From Desulfosarcina widdelii (GTDB lineage: Bacteria; Desulfobacterota; Desulfobacteria; Desulfobacterales; Desulfosarcinaceae): 64,000 nt of DNA. The stretch is taken from the NCBI RefSeq assembly GCF_009688965.1, contig NZ_AP021875.1:2418001-2482000 (forward strand), written 5' to 3'. The notes beneath the pieces are model-generated. The model saw nothing but the letters and a program-made list of their open reading frames with translations. It was not told the DNA's origin and did not search any database. This document shows, piece after piece, positions 44,954 through 53,645 of the stretch. The number at the start of each line of letters is the position of its first letter. Position 1 is the first letter of the stretch. Position numbers and translations under genes: made by a program.

Positions 44954-46719
44954 AAGGATGGATTCGCTGGAAGGGCCTGATCGCCTTTGTGGTCGCCGTG
45001 GTGACTATCGTCCTGGTGTGGTTTCTGGCCGTAGATGCTGTGGTGCGCCGGGTCATCGAAACGGCGGGCACCCGTGTCGTGGGCGCCAGGGTGGATCTGG
45101 CCGCCGCTGACCTCTCCCTGTTTCCCACCGGATTGACGCTTGTCGGTCTGGAAGTCACCAATCCGGATGCCCCCATGGAAAACACCGTGGAAGTGAGGAA
45201 AATGACCATGGACCTTGATCCCGGCTACCTGATCCGGCGCAAGGTGATCGTCAACAACCTGCAGGTCGAGGGACTTGCCTTCAACACGCCCAGAAAAGCG
45301 TCCGGCGAGGTGCCGGAACTGGCCCGAAAAAACCGTGAGAAAAAAGAAAGACAACTGTCCGAAGCCGCCAAGGCGGGCGTGGAAAAGGTTTGCGGATCGT
45401 TCAGCATGCCTTCCCTTTCTCAGCCGGACGTGGAAGCGATTCTGGCAAAAGAGTCCCTGGACTCCATCGCCACGGCCAAGGAATTGGATCAGGCGCTGAA
45501 AGCCGAACAGGCCAAATGGGAAAAGGAGCTGGAGCGGCTGGCGGACGAAAAGACCCTGGCCGAATACAAAACGCGCATCGAAAAGATCAAAGGCGGCGGC
45601 GGCTCGCTGGGCGCGATTTTAGGGGCCGCCGGAGAGGTCCAGCAGTTGCAGGCCGACATCAAAAAGGACCTGGATCGGCTGAAAGCGGCTAAAAAGACCT
45701 TCACCACCGATTTCAATGACTACCAGGCCCGGGTGCGCAATCTGGCCAATGCGCCGGCCAAGGACATCCAGCGTCTCACGAACAAGTACAGCCTTTCTCC
45801 CGAGGGCCTGTCCAACATGAGCCAGTTGATCTTCGGCCAGCGGCTCTGCGGTTGGGTTCAAACGGCATCGGACTGGTATGCCAAGATCGAACCTTACCTG
45901 TCCAACGTTTCCGTCGGCGGGGAAGGAAAGCCGGAGGAGCAAACCCCCTTGCGGGGCAAGGGCAAGAACATCCGTTTTGCCGAGACTCCGCCCATGCCCG
46001 ATTTTCTCGTTCGCAATCTCAAGATCGATGCCGCGCTACCCGTGGGCAAGCTGACCGGCAAAGCGGAAAACGTCACCCTGGACCAGCACATCCTGGGCCG
46101 CCCCATGACCTTTGCCTTCCTGGGCCGGGAGATGAAGCGGATCGCTTCGCTGAATCTGTCCGGAACCGCAAACTACGTGAAACCGGACGCCCCCAAAAAC
46201 GATGCGAAGCTGACCGTCAAGGGTTTGGGATTGGAGAATCTGTCTCTAATCGACGACAAAGTCCTTCCCCTGGTCCTGCGTCAGGCCACCGGCAATCTGA
46301 ATCTGAACCTGGAAACGGTGGGCAATGTTCTCGATGCCGCCCTCAAGGCAAATTTCAGCAGCGTCGAATTCGATGCGCAGGCCGCCGGAAAGGCGGCCAT
46401 GGCCGAGGCCCTGCAGACGGCCCTGTCGGGGATCGACCAATTTTCTCTGACCGCCGATATTGCCGGCACCCTTCAGGCCTACACGGTGGACATCTCCTCG
46501 GATCTCGACAAAGTCCTGAAATCCGCCGTGGGCCAACTGGTCAAAAAAGAGGTTGCCAAGTTTCAGGCACAGCTCGAGCAGAAGATCTCAGCCCGGCTTC
46601 AGGGCCCCATGCAGCAGGCCCAAAGCAGCCTGTCGGGTCTGGGCGACATCGAAACGGAGCTGACCAACCGGTTGAACCTGGGGAACAATCTGCTCAAAGG
46701 ACTGAAGCTGCCGTTTTAA
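44950..46719 (+). CDS. TIGR03545-family protein
   Basis: A 589-aa protein from ATG 44950 with GGAGG upstream. A membrane segment (LIAFVVAVVTIVLVWFLAV) is followed by an AsmA-like N-terminal region (GARVDLAAADLSLFPTGLTLVGLEV), a helical middle and repeats in the C-terminal half (LNLNLETVGNVLDAALKANFSS). AsmA-like proteins sit in the inner membrane and act in outer-membrane assembly or lipid transport; that role here is inferred. Confidence 0.85.
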   Translation: MKGWIRWKGLIAFVVAVVTIVLVWFLAVDAVVRRVIETAGTRVVGARVDLAAADLSLFPTGLTLVGLEVTNPDAPMENTVEVRKMTMDLDPGYLIRRKVIVNNLQVEGLAFNTPRKASGEVPELARKNREKKERQLSEAAKAGVEKVCGSFSMPSLSQPDVEAILAKESLDSIATAKELDQALKAEQAKWEKELERLADEKTLAEYKTRIEKIKGGGGSLGAILGAAGEVQQLQADIKKDLDRLKAAKKTFTTDFNDYQARVRNLANAPAKDIQRLTNKYSLSPEGLSNMSQLIFGQRLCGWVQTASDWYAKIEPYLSNVSVGGEGKPEEQTPLRGKGKNIRFAETPPMPDFLVRNLKIDAALPVGKLTGKAENVTLDQHILGRPMTFAFLGREMKRIASLNLSGTANYVKPDAPKNDAKLTVKGLGLENLSLIDDKVLPLVLRQATGNLNLNLETVGNVLDAALKANFSSVEFDAQAAGKAAMAEALQTALSGIDQFSLTADIAGTLQAYTVDISSDLDKVLKSAVGQLVKKEVAKFQAQLEQKISARLQGPMQQAQSSLSGLGDIETELTNRLNLGNNLLKGLKLPF

Positions 46720-46741
46720 ATGGTCCCGGACATCGTGAGTC

Positions 46742-47326
46742 ATGCAACCTCATCTTCGTATACGGTCTTTGATTGTCCCGATCTTAATTCTGCTCGTCGT
46801 CTTTGAAAGCGTTGGACTGGCACAGGATTACGGGATCTCCCTGATTGTCGGTCAATTGACCGAGGAGAAATGGGAGGATGCCATCCTTCCCGATGCCGAT
46901 TATGCCGATGCCACGCTTGGGGTGATGGCCGGATCATGGACGCCGTTCCGTTTTTTCGACGACAAGCTTTCCTGTGAGTTGGAGGCACAGATCGGCAAAT
47001 ACTTCGGGGACCAGGATCACTGGGAATTCAATCTTCCCGTAATCGCATTGCGCTGGCACCGGTTTCCCTGGGACCGCTATCTGGCCAACACCATTGCCTG
47101 GGGAATCGGCCCCTCATACGCCACCGAGGTCCCGTATGTCGAGCTGGAAACCAACGACGGCAGCAGCCGTTGGCTGATTTACTGGTATGGGGAGTTGACT
47201 TTTGCTCCGCCGGTTGCGAGCTGGGAATTGCTGCTGAGGCTTCATCATCGATCCGACGGTTTCGGTTCCGTCGCCGAAGACGGCGGCTCGAACGCTGTTT
47301 GTACAGGATTGCGCTATCGGTTTTAG
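46742..47326 (+). CDS. PagL-like outer-membrane lipid A deacylase family protein
   Basis: A 194-aa protein with a signal peptide (IRSLIVPILILLVVFESVGLAQ) and beta-barrel strands ending in GLRYRF. The active-site region LRLHHRSDGFG contains His and Ser at spacing like the H-x-S motif of PagL. The enzyme would remove an acyl chain from lipid A in the outer membrane. It follows TIGR03545 by 22 bp. Confidence 0.75.
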   Translation: MQPHLRIRSLIVPILILLVVFESVGLAQDYGISLIVGQLTEEKWEDAILPDADYADATLGVMAGSWTPFRFFDDKLSCELEAQIGKYFGDQDHWEFNLPVIALRWHRFPWDRYLANTIAWGIGPSYATEVPYVELETNDGSSRWLIYWYGELTFAPPVASWELLLRLHHRSDGFGSVAEDGGSNAVCTGLRYRF

Positions 47327-48057
47327 CTTGATCGGCCTCAAAGGCAGGATCAGCCAGGGAGTTTTTATTTTATCCACTTCTAATCATTGATCAGCCATCG
47401 CAACAACCTGATTTTACGTATCCATTTTATCGACAATATTTGTCAGAGAACCTTCATTTTTTGGCAATATCTCGAACAAGCAGCCCATCAACATCCCGTA
47501 ACTATTTGAAAATTTGCATATTTTATTATGGCAGGTTTTTTGCTTCTTCTCTCCTTGAGATTCTTTTCAGACCTTGAGTCTTCAAGGAGGAAGCGTCATG
47601 TTTATACCCAATTATTTTTACCCAAACGATGAATGCACGCGAACAAAATCTGACAAGTCGCTCCATCGAATACTCTCTGTAGTACCTGAAAGCATGGTTA
47701 GAAAAGGGAAGACGAGCAAATGTTTAATATATCCTGTAAGGGTAATTAAAAAACTTTGGACACATTGTGGGGGTGGCGCCCTCGGATCTGGATAGGTTTG
47801 TGTCGATTGTTATCCAAATTAGCTTGGTTTTGGTGACATGATGGCAAGCCAATTACAAAAAACACTCAAATCCGGTGGCAGGTTTGCAAGCATCGAAAGA
47901 CCTCGCGATTAATACTTTCGAATTGAAACGAATCGCAAATCCAAAGGGTTGATGCCGGATGAATTTATATTCGACGCCATTAGTGAAGCTTGCCGCGGTT
48001 CACAAAGAACAGCGCAGAATAAATCGGCTTTGATTTTTCAGGAAAATTGTAACCTTA
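47327..48057. other. AT-rich intergenic region
   Basis: Only one weak candidate gene (47598-47795). The rest shows no recognisable structure. A 61-codon frame at 47949-48134 overlaps the J-domain gene and is not supported. Confidence 0.5.
47598..47795 (+). CDS. Possible 65-aa protein
   Basis: MFIPNYFYPNDECTRTK-type frame with an excellent AAGGAGG eight bases upstream of ATG 47598. No recognisable motif. Kept only because of the ribosome binding site. Confidence 0.35.
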   Translation: MFIPNYFYPNDECTRTKSDKSLHRILSVVPESMVRKGKTSKCLIYPVRVIKKLWTHCGGGALGSG

Positions 48058-48648
48058 TTACGATTCCAATAAGCGTAGTTTTTCTCTTCGCTCCGATAGC
48101 CCCGAAGATTCTGGAAGCAAACGATCGTTATTAAGAACCAACCCCTCCCTTTCGATGGTATCCACGCCCTCTGCTGTAATTTCGAACCCGCCGGTTTCCG
48201 TTCGAACGATTAGCTTTCTTTCCTTTAGATACCAGATATGGAAGTCCAACGTCTCTCCGGGCCATTCCATCAGATTTTCCAATTGAACGATCCCTACGCC
48301 GGAATTGGATGGATCTTCCCGTCGTTTGGTATATAATATGGAGAGAATTGTTCTGCGGATATGCTGATCCGAACCGAAACCTTCAGATTTGAAAGCTTGG
48401 GCAATGGCCTTCCACTGTTTGTTCTTTGATGGTTCGTACTTGGCGTCATATGCTGCTCTTGTGACAGGGTTGGATAGAATCTTATAGGCGTTGGTTACTG
48501 TTTCGAATTTCTCGATATCTCCAGTTTCATCGTTATCGGTATGGTATTTTTTAGCCAACAACCGATATACTCTTTCAATTGTTTCCGAATCAGCATTGGA
48601 ACTGATCTGCAGGTTTTCATAGTGATCACAAAATGTTTTATCTAACAT
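48058..48648 (-). CDS. J-domain (DnaJ-like) protein with a winged-helix tail
   Basis: A 196-aa protein with an N-terminal J domain (residues about 8-70: DHYENLQISSNADSETIERVYRLLAKKYH then AYKILSNPVTRAAYD). The usual HPD motif reads HTD (His36, Thr37, Asp38), which may weaken DnaK stimulation. The C-terminal 110 residues look like a winged helix (IVQLENLMEWPGETLDFHIWYLKERKLI). Function unknown. Monocistronic. Confidence 0.8.
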   Translation of the reverse strand: MLDKTFCDHYENLQISSNADSETIERVYRLLAKKYHTDNDETGDIEKFETVTNAYKILSNPVTRAAYDAKYEPSKNKQWKAIAQAFKSEGFGSDQHIRRTILSILYTKRREDPSNSGVGIVQLENLMEWPGETLDFHIWYLKERKLIVRTETGGFEITAEGVDTIEREGLVLNNDRLLPESSGLSERREKLRLLES

Positions 48649-49418
48649 TTCAGGTCCTTTCTGCTTAGTGGAATCGTTCTTTCGAGCAATGGTACCTGTG
48701 AAGCAATAGTCGAAACAAAGTTACATCAAGTAGTACCGAACAATTAAAGCAAATTGCGCGCCACTTAATTTTTCCCTTTGACTTCTTTTATGTTGTCTCT
48801 CGATCCTCCTCCCTACCAAACCCGCAAGACTTCTCAACTTTTTTAGTCAAGTTTGCAAGATATGTACGCTACACGCAGAAGACAATTGGGAAGTAATTCA
48901 ACTCTCATTATTACCTTTTTTTCATAATTTTAAAGTCTGCTGGGTCTCGATTTCTGTGGGGCATTTTGTGCGAAATACCATTTTTCCGAAAATATTTATT
49001 TTTTTGCGTGCTGAACATACTGCAGATAGCGATATACAAAATTCGCTTTTCTGAAAAGCCATTATATTCTCTTCATATTGTTTTTATTATATTATTTAAT
49101 TTTTATGTGAGTCCAATCTCTCTTTTTGATTCCAATTTTGCTTTCCTTACCATATCATCGCCGGCCTCATCTTTACTATCTGTTCTGTTTTTTGGCATGC
49201 TACATGCTTAAAGTTAAAGTAGGTTTGGGAAAAACGTCCCAATTATGAAATTGAATGGGCAATATAGAATTCTAAATGCTGAAAGGATGCTCATTCCACA
49301 TCTTAAAGGAAGGGAGGTGAACACGCGGCGTAGAGGGGTTTAAAAGTTTAGGGACACAAAAGATTTTAAGTTGGAACCCGGAACCATTTCTTAAAACCAA
49401 TTTTAAAGGAGAATGAAA
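48649..49418. other. AT-rich region upstream of the pilin genes
   Basis: No gene is credible; an 81-codon frame at 48966-49211 is a low-complexity hydrophobic run. It must contain the promoter of the Tad operon, but no convincing -35/-10 or sigma-54 site was found. Confidence 0.5.
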
Positions 49419-49595
49419 GTGAAAAGACTGATTGCATTTTTCAAGGAAGAAGATGGGCTGGAGACTGTTGAGTACGGAATCATTCTTGGCCTTATTGTTG
49501 CCGGAACAATAGGTTTGGTCGTTACGATTGGCAACTGGGTAAACACTTCTTTCACAAATGTCAGCACTGAGTTGACTGCTAATCCGCCAAATTAA
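49419..49595 (+). CDS. flp: Flp-type pilin, copy 1
   Basis: A 58-aa Flp pilin, the structural subunit of the Tad pilus. It has the prepilin cleavage motif G-LETV-EY (GLETVEYG) and a 20-residue hydrophobic segment. The start is GTG at 49419, seven bases after AAGGAG; an in-frame ATG at 49413 is too close, and in copy 2 that base triplet reads AAG, so the GTG is the common start. One residue differs from copy 2 (Arg3 versus Lys3). Confidence 0.92.
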   Translation: MKRLIAFFKEEDGLETVEYGIILGLIVAGTIGLVVTIGNWVNTSFTNVSTELTANPPN

Positions 49596-49622
49596 TATTT
49601 CAACTCAAAGTAATTTTTCTTT

Positions 49623-49648
49623 CCTCCGAATGTAGCAGAATTCGGAGG
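49623..49648 (+). terminator. Stem-loop after flp copy 1
   Basis: CCTCCGAAT pairs with ATTCGGAGG around a short loop, followed by ACAGAAATA. It is a shorter version of the hairpin after copy 2 and probably partially terminates or stabilises the pilin message. Confidence 0.6.
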
Positions 49649-49702
49649 ACAGAAATAATCAAATTAAAGGTATTAGACTACTTTTGCCAAAGGAGAAAGA
49701 AA

Positions 49703-49879
49703 GTGAAAAAACTGATTGCATTTTTTAAAGAAGAAGATGGGCTGGAGACTGTTGAGTACGGAATCATTCTTGGCCTTATTGTTGCCGGAACAATAGGTTT
49801 GGTCGTTACGATTGGCAACTGGGTAAACACTTCTTTCACAAATGTCAGCACTGAGCTGACTGCTAATCCGCCAAATTAA
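49703..49879 (+). CDS. flp: Flp-type pilin, copy 2
   Basis: A second 58-aa Flp pilin, missed by simple ORF calls because it starts at GTG (49703) after AAGGAG. It is identical to copy 1 except Lys3. Spacer and gene are a near-perfect tandem duplication with copy 1 (period about 284 bp). Confidence 0.92.
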   Translation: MKKLIAFFKEEDGLETVEYGIILGLIVAGTIGLVVTIGNWVNTSFTNVSTELTANPPN

Positions 49880-49895
49880 TATTTCGACTCAAAGT

Positions 49896-49945
49896 AATTT
49901 TTTCTGTCCTCCGAATGTAGCAGAATTCGGAGGACAGAAAAAATT
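49896..49945 (+). terminator. Long stem-loop between pilin and assembly genes
   Basis: A 20-bp stem (49896-49916 with 49924-49945, loop GTAGCAG). It separates the abundant pilin message from tadV and the rest, so it should favour pilin over machinery. No T-run follows beyond the A/T-rich stem ends, so it may act as an attenuator or RNase barrier. Confidence 0.65.
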
Positions 49946-49967
49946 AAATTAAAGGCATTATACTACC

Positions 49968-50534
49968 ATGACATTAACACCTTACATACTTGTATCCGCG
50001 GGGATATCGATCGCTGTGGTAGAAGACCTAAGACGTCAGAAAATACCTAATGTTGTCACTTATTCAATGATGCTTTTTGGTATAATTTTTCATATCGTTA
50101 ATGCAGGCTTAGCTGGTCTGATATTTAGTATCGAAGGCATGTTCGTGGGAACAGGTATTTTTATCATTCCATATCTATTAGGAGGTATGGGTGCAGGGGA
50201 TGCTAAACTAATGGGAGGCGTCGGAGCCATTTTAGGGGTCACCGGCGTTATCATTGCTGCTGTAATTTCTATTCTATTAGGTCTGATTTACGCAATTATA
50301 CTTCTTTTGATCAATTGGAGCTTCGGGCGGTCTTTTCTCAAGAGATCCTACACAACATTAAAAACATTTCTCTTCACAAAGCAATGGGTTCCAATTCCAC
50401 CCCCAAAAGGAGAAAAACAACCAGTGTTATGTTACGCACTGCCGATTGCAGTGGGAACATTGTACACCGTTTATATAAAATTTACCGGCAGCGGCTTGAT
50501 TCAAGATCTGCTGGGGTTTCAGTTTGTCATTTAA
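49968..50534 (+). CDS. tadV: Prepilin peptidase (TadV/CpaA-like)
   Basis: A 188-aa inner-membrane aspartic peptidase that cleaves Flp prepilin. Key residues: Asp20 in VVEDLRRQKIPN and the GxGD motif in GGMGAGDAK (Asp about 77). Six membrane segments. First assembly gene after the pilins. Confidence 0.9.
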   Translation: MTLTPYILVSAGISIAVVEDLRRQKIPNVVTYSMMLFGIIFHIVNAGLAGLIFSIEGMFVGTGIFIIPYLLGGMGAGDAKLMGGVGAILGVTGVIIAAVISILLGLIYAIILLLINWSFGRSFLKRSYTTLKTFLFTKQWVPIPPPKGEKQPVLCYALPIAVGTLYTVYIKFTGSGLIQDLLGFQFVI

Positions 50535-50553
50535 CTATCGAAGGAGGCCCATC

Positions 50554-51402
50554 ATGGGTAGATGGAAAGCATTTATACCGATCGCATTGGCATTGGTGAT
50601 CGCAGTTGGTGGAAGCGTCTTTCTGTACAAATGGTTGAAAATTAAAACTGCTCCTAAAGAAGTGGTGCAAAAGGTGGAGTCTGAAGCCGTAAACGTGGTT
50701 GTCGCGGTTGTGGACCTGCCTTGGGGAACCAAGATCCAGAAGGAGATGCTCAAGACCGCACCTTTCCTAAAGGAAAGCCTCCCCAATGGGTATCAATCCG
50801 ACCCCAACAAACTCGTGGGTCGGGTGGTGATCTCACCGCTTCAGGCAACTGAGGCGGTGCTGGAATCACGCCTGGCTCCCGAGAACGTCACTGTCGGCGG
50901 CGTCTCAGCCGTTATCAAACCGGGCATGCGGGCCATCGCCGTGAAAGGCAATAAGATTATCGGTATCTCGGGATTTATCAAACCCGGCAATCGGGTGGAC
51001 GTGCTGGTTACCCTGAAGGATCCCAGAAACAAATCGGAAACGACCAAAATGGTCCTGAGCAACGTTCTGGTCCTGGCTACCGGCACTGAAATTCAGGAAA
51101 ACCAGGACGGCAAGGCGAGCCCAGTGGACGTATACACCCTGGAAGTGGATCCCGAGCAGGCTGAACGGCTGGCCCTTTCGGCTGCCGAAGGCAAGCTGCA
51201 GTTCGCCTTGCGAAACAACATGGATATGGAAACCGTACTCACCAAGGGGGCCACAATTCCTAAGACACTTGCTTCACTGCGAGGGGCCGACCCCAAAGTC
51301 AAGACGCCGACAAAGGTCAAAACCTGGGTGCCCCGAAAACGCAGCCTTACCGTTGAAACGATCAAGGGGGATAAAGTCGGCAAACAGAAGTTCAATCTCT
51401 GA
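50554..51402 (+). CDS. cpaB: Flp pilus assembly protein CpaB/RcpC
   Basis: A 282-aa protein from ATG 50554 after GGAGG. It has an N-terminal membrane anchor and a SAF domain around residues 50-110 (VVAVVDLPWGTKIQKEML, then AIAVKGNKI). In Tad systems it helps the secretin and binds the periplasmic side. Confidence 0.88.
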   Translation: MGRWKAFIPIALALVIAVGGSVFLYKWLKIKTAPKEVVQKVESEAVNVVVAVVDLPWGTKIQKEMLKTAPFLKESLPNGYQSDPNKLVGRVVISPLQATEAVLESRLAPENVTVGGVSAVIKPGMRAIAVKGNKIIGISGFIKPGNRVDVLVTLKDPRNKSETTKMVLSNVLVLATGTEIQENQDGKASPVDVYTLEVDPEQAERLALSAAEGKLQFALRNNMDMETVLTKGATIPKTLASLRGADPKVKTPTKVKTWVPRKRSLTVETIKGDKVGKQKFNL

Positions 51403-51430
51403 TTCTAATTGAAGGAAAGGGGTATCCGTT

Positions 51431-52834
51431 ATGCTTCTGGTTAAACAATCAAAAAACCTTCGGGCGGCAGTCCTTGTCACAATATTGATCCTATTAATGG
51501 TGGACATATCGTGGTCGGCCGAGTTGCTGATGGCTTCACAGACTCACACGGTAAAAAAGCTAAATCTTCTTGTGGGGAAGTCCATCGTCCTGAAGAGTGA
51601 GGCTTCCGCCAAACGAATTTCCATCGCGAACCCGGATATTGCCGATTTCGTGTTGATCTCTCCCAATGAGGTGTACATTACCGCCAAGAGCGTCGGGACC
51701 ACGAATATGACATTGTGGCAAAAGCAAGGTGGCTACCAGGTTTTCGATTTACATGTCGGGTTTGATGTTTCCTTATTAAAACAGGATCTCAACCAAATTT
51801 TACCCGAAGAAAAAGACCTTCGTGTGACAGCAGCAAAAGATTCCATCACCCTTTCTGGAAGGGTTTCCGATGCAGCCAACCTCTCCCGGGTGCTGACCAT
51901 AGCTCGTTCCTACGCTCCGGGAGGCAAGGTCAACAACTTGGTCGAGGTCCGCGGCGTCCAGCAGGTCATGCTGGAAGTTCGTGTCGCCGAAATGCAGCGC
52001 AGCCTGGGCAAACGCATGGGAGTCAACTTCAACTATCTGAGCCAGAGCGGCAATTACGGTTTCAGCTTTTTAGGGGGGCTAAGCGGGCTCAACGAGGATG
52101 GTGAATTGATATTCAGTGACTCGGTCAATGCGCTTTTCGAGTTCACCAGCAACGGCACTAACTGGATGGGCTTCATCGACGCACTCAAATCAGACGGATT
52201 GGTTAAGGTCCTCGCCGAACCCACCCTTATCGCCATGAGCGGGGAATCCGCCTATTTTCTGGCCGGCGGAGAATTTCCCATCCCAGTGCCCTCGGGTGAT
52301 GGCGACATCACTATCGATTACAGGGAGTTCGGAGTGCGCCTGGCTTTCACACCAACGGTTCTGTCTGGCAACAAAATCAACATTCGGGTAGCGCCTGAGG
52401 TATCCGAACTCGATTTCACCACCGCAGTACAGTTTGAAGGGTTTGTCACCCCGGGTCTATCGACTCGAAAAACGGAGACTGTGATCGAGTTGGCCGATGG
52501 CCAGAGTTTTGCCATCGCTGGGCTTCTCAGGGATACGGCCAGGGATACGATCGATAAATTCCCTTTCTTGGGAGATATTCCTGTGTTAGGTGCGCTGTTT
52601 CGCAGCCGATCCTACCAGAAAAATGAAACCGAGTTGGTCATTATCGCCACTCCCCATTTGGTAAAGCCCCTAGACATGAAAAATCAGACCCTGCCAACGG
52701 ATTTCTATACTGAACCCAACGATGCGGAATTCTATGTTCTGGGGGTGATGGAAGGAGAAAACACGGGCAGTCCGACGAACCTTATTGGTGATCTTGACGG
52801 GGAGTTCGGACATGCCATGCCGGAAAAAAAATAA
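51431..52834 (+). CDS. rcpA: Tad secretin (RcpA/CpaC)
   Basis: A 467-aa outer-membrane secretin. After a signal peptide there is a pilus-formation N domain (VGKSIVLKSEASAKRISIANPDIADF) and a BON-like part, then the secretin domain with VPVPSGDGDITIDYREFGV and the closing loop GLLRDTARDTIDKFPFLGDIP. Confidence 0.93.
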   Translation: MLLVKQSKNLRAAVLVTILILLMVDISWSAELLMASQTHTVKKLNLLVGKSIVLKSEASAKRISIANPDIADFVLISPNEVYITAKSVGTTNMTLWQKQGGYQVFDLHVGFDVSLLKQDLNQILPEEKDLRVTAAKDSITLSGRVSDAANLSRVLTIARSYAPGGKVNNLVEVRGVQQVMLEVRVAEMQRSLGKRMGVNFNYLSQSGNYGFSFLGGLSGLNEDGELIFSDSVNALFEFTSNGTNWMGFIDALKSDGLVKVLAEPTLIAMSGESAYFLAGGEFPIPVPSGDGDITIDYREFGVRLAFTPTVLSGNKINIRVAPEVSELDFTTAVQFEGFVTPGLSTRKTETVIELADGQSFAIAGLLRDTARDTIDKFPFLGDIPVLGALFRSRSYQKNETELVIIATPHLVKPLDMKNQTLPTDFYTEPNDAEFYVLGVMEGENTGSPTNLIGDLDGEFGHAMPEKK

Positions 52835-52872
52835 TGCGCCATTAACAAATCATCGATCAGCGAGGAAAAACC

Positions 52873-53145
52873 ATGTTGATGAATCTATCTAAAACAATTG
52901 TTGCGACTATCATTGCGATCGGACTTGTGGGATGCGCCCAATTCAATATGAATGATATCGACACGCCGTTGGAAAAAAACTGGGGCCGATCCTTCGAATC
53001 CGCCAAATACAACCAAATCCTTGATCCGGAATCCGAAGAAAACCTAGATCCAATAGAGGGTCTGGCAGGCTCGAAGGCAGAACATATTGTGGATTCTCAT
53101 ATCGGTTGTGGTGAAGGCAATGCCTCGAAAAAGAATGAGAATTGA
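52873..53145 (+). CDS. Small lipoprotein of the Tad locus
   Basis: A 90-aa lipoprotein with lipobox LVGC (Cys about 21) and no other recognisable domain. Position after the secretin suggests a pilotin-like role, but it is not a clear CpaD. Confidence 0.65.
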   Translation: MLMNLSKTIVATIIAIGLVGCAQFNMNDIDTPLEKNWGRSFESAKYNQILDPESEENLDPIEGLAGSKAEHIVDSHIGCGEGNASKKNEN

Positions 53146-53204
53146 TATCTGATTCTCGATGAAACGCCATCCGATGATACATAGATTTTTGAGGAGATCC
53201 CTTT

Positions 53205-53645
53205 ATGAATAGCAGCCATAAAATAAAAATATTTCAAAACGAGCATGGTGGCTCTCTTATTGAATTCGCCATTGTCATGCCTCTACTTCTCGTAATTCTT
53301 TTCGCTATCATCGAGTTCGGCATTCTATTATATAACCAAGCGGTAATCACCAATGCCAGCCGCGAAGGTGTTCGATTCGGCATCGTCGCCCGGGCACCAA
53401 GGTATACCACCGAGGAAATCGATACATACGTAACTTCCTTTTGCGACAACAATTTGTTGATAACTTTTGGTGGGTGGACAGCCCCTACGGTGACGGTGAA
53501 TTTTGACGAAGGGCAGGATTTTGGCGACCCCCTGTCGGTTCAGATTCAGTGGCCCCACACATTCCTCGCACTACCGAATCTTCCCGGTGTCGGACTCTCT
53601 AATCCGATGACGCTCTCAGCTTATACGGTGATGAACTATGAGTAA
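53205..53645 (+). CDS. tadE: TadE-like pseudopilin
   Basis: A 146-aa protein with a TadE-type N-terminus (NEHGGSLIEFAIVMPLLLVILFAIIEFG), the membrane helix of a pseudopilin, and a short periplasmic domain. It overlaps tadG by 8 bases. Confidence 0.88.
   Translation: MNSSHKIKIFQNEHGGSLIEFAIVMPLLLVILFAIIEFGILLYNQAVITNASREGVRFGIVARAPRYTTEEIDTYVTSFCDNNLLITFGGWTAPTVTVNFDEGQDFGDPLSVQIQWPHTFLALPNLPGVGLSNPMTLSAYTVMNYE

Noticed and set aside
48966..49211. Hydrophobic 81-codon frame upstream of the pilins
   Set aside because: Low-complexity, Phe/Leu/Ile-rich, AT-driven, without a good start site.
49200..49418. Sigma-54 or sigma-70 promoter for the Tad operon
   Set aside because: Scanned by eye; only poor matches (for example TTGAAT with TAAATG) were found, none worth annotating.
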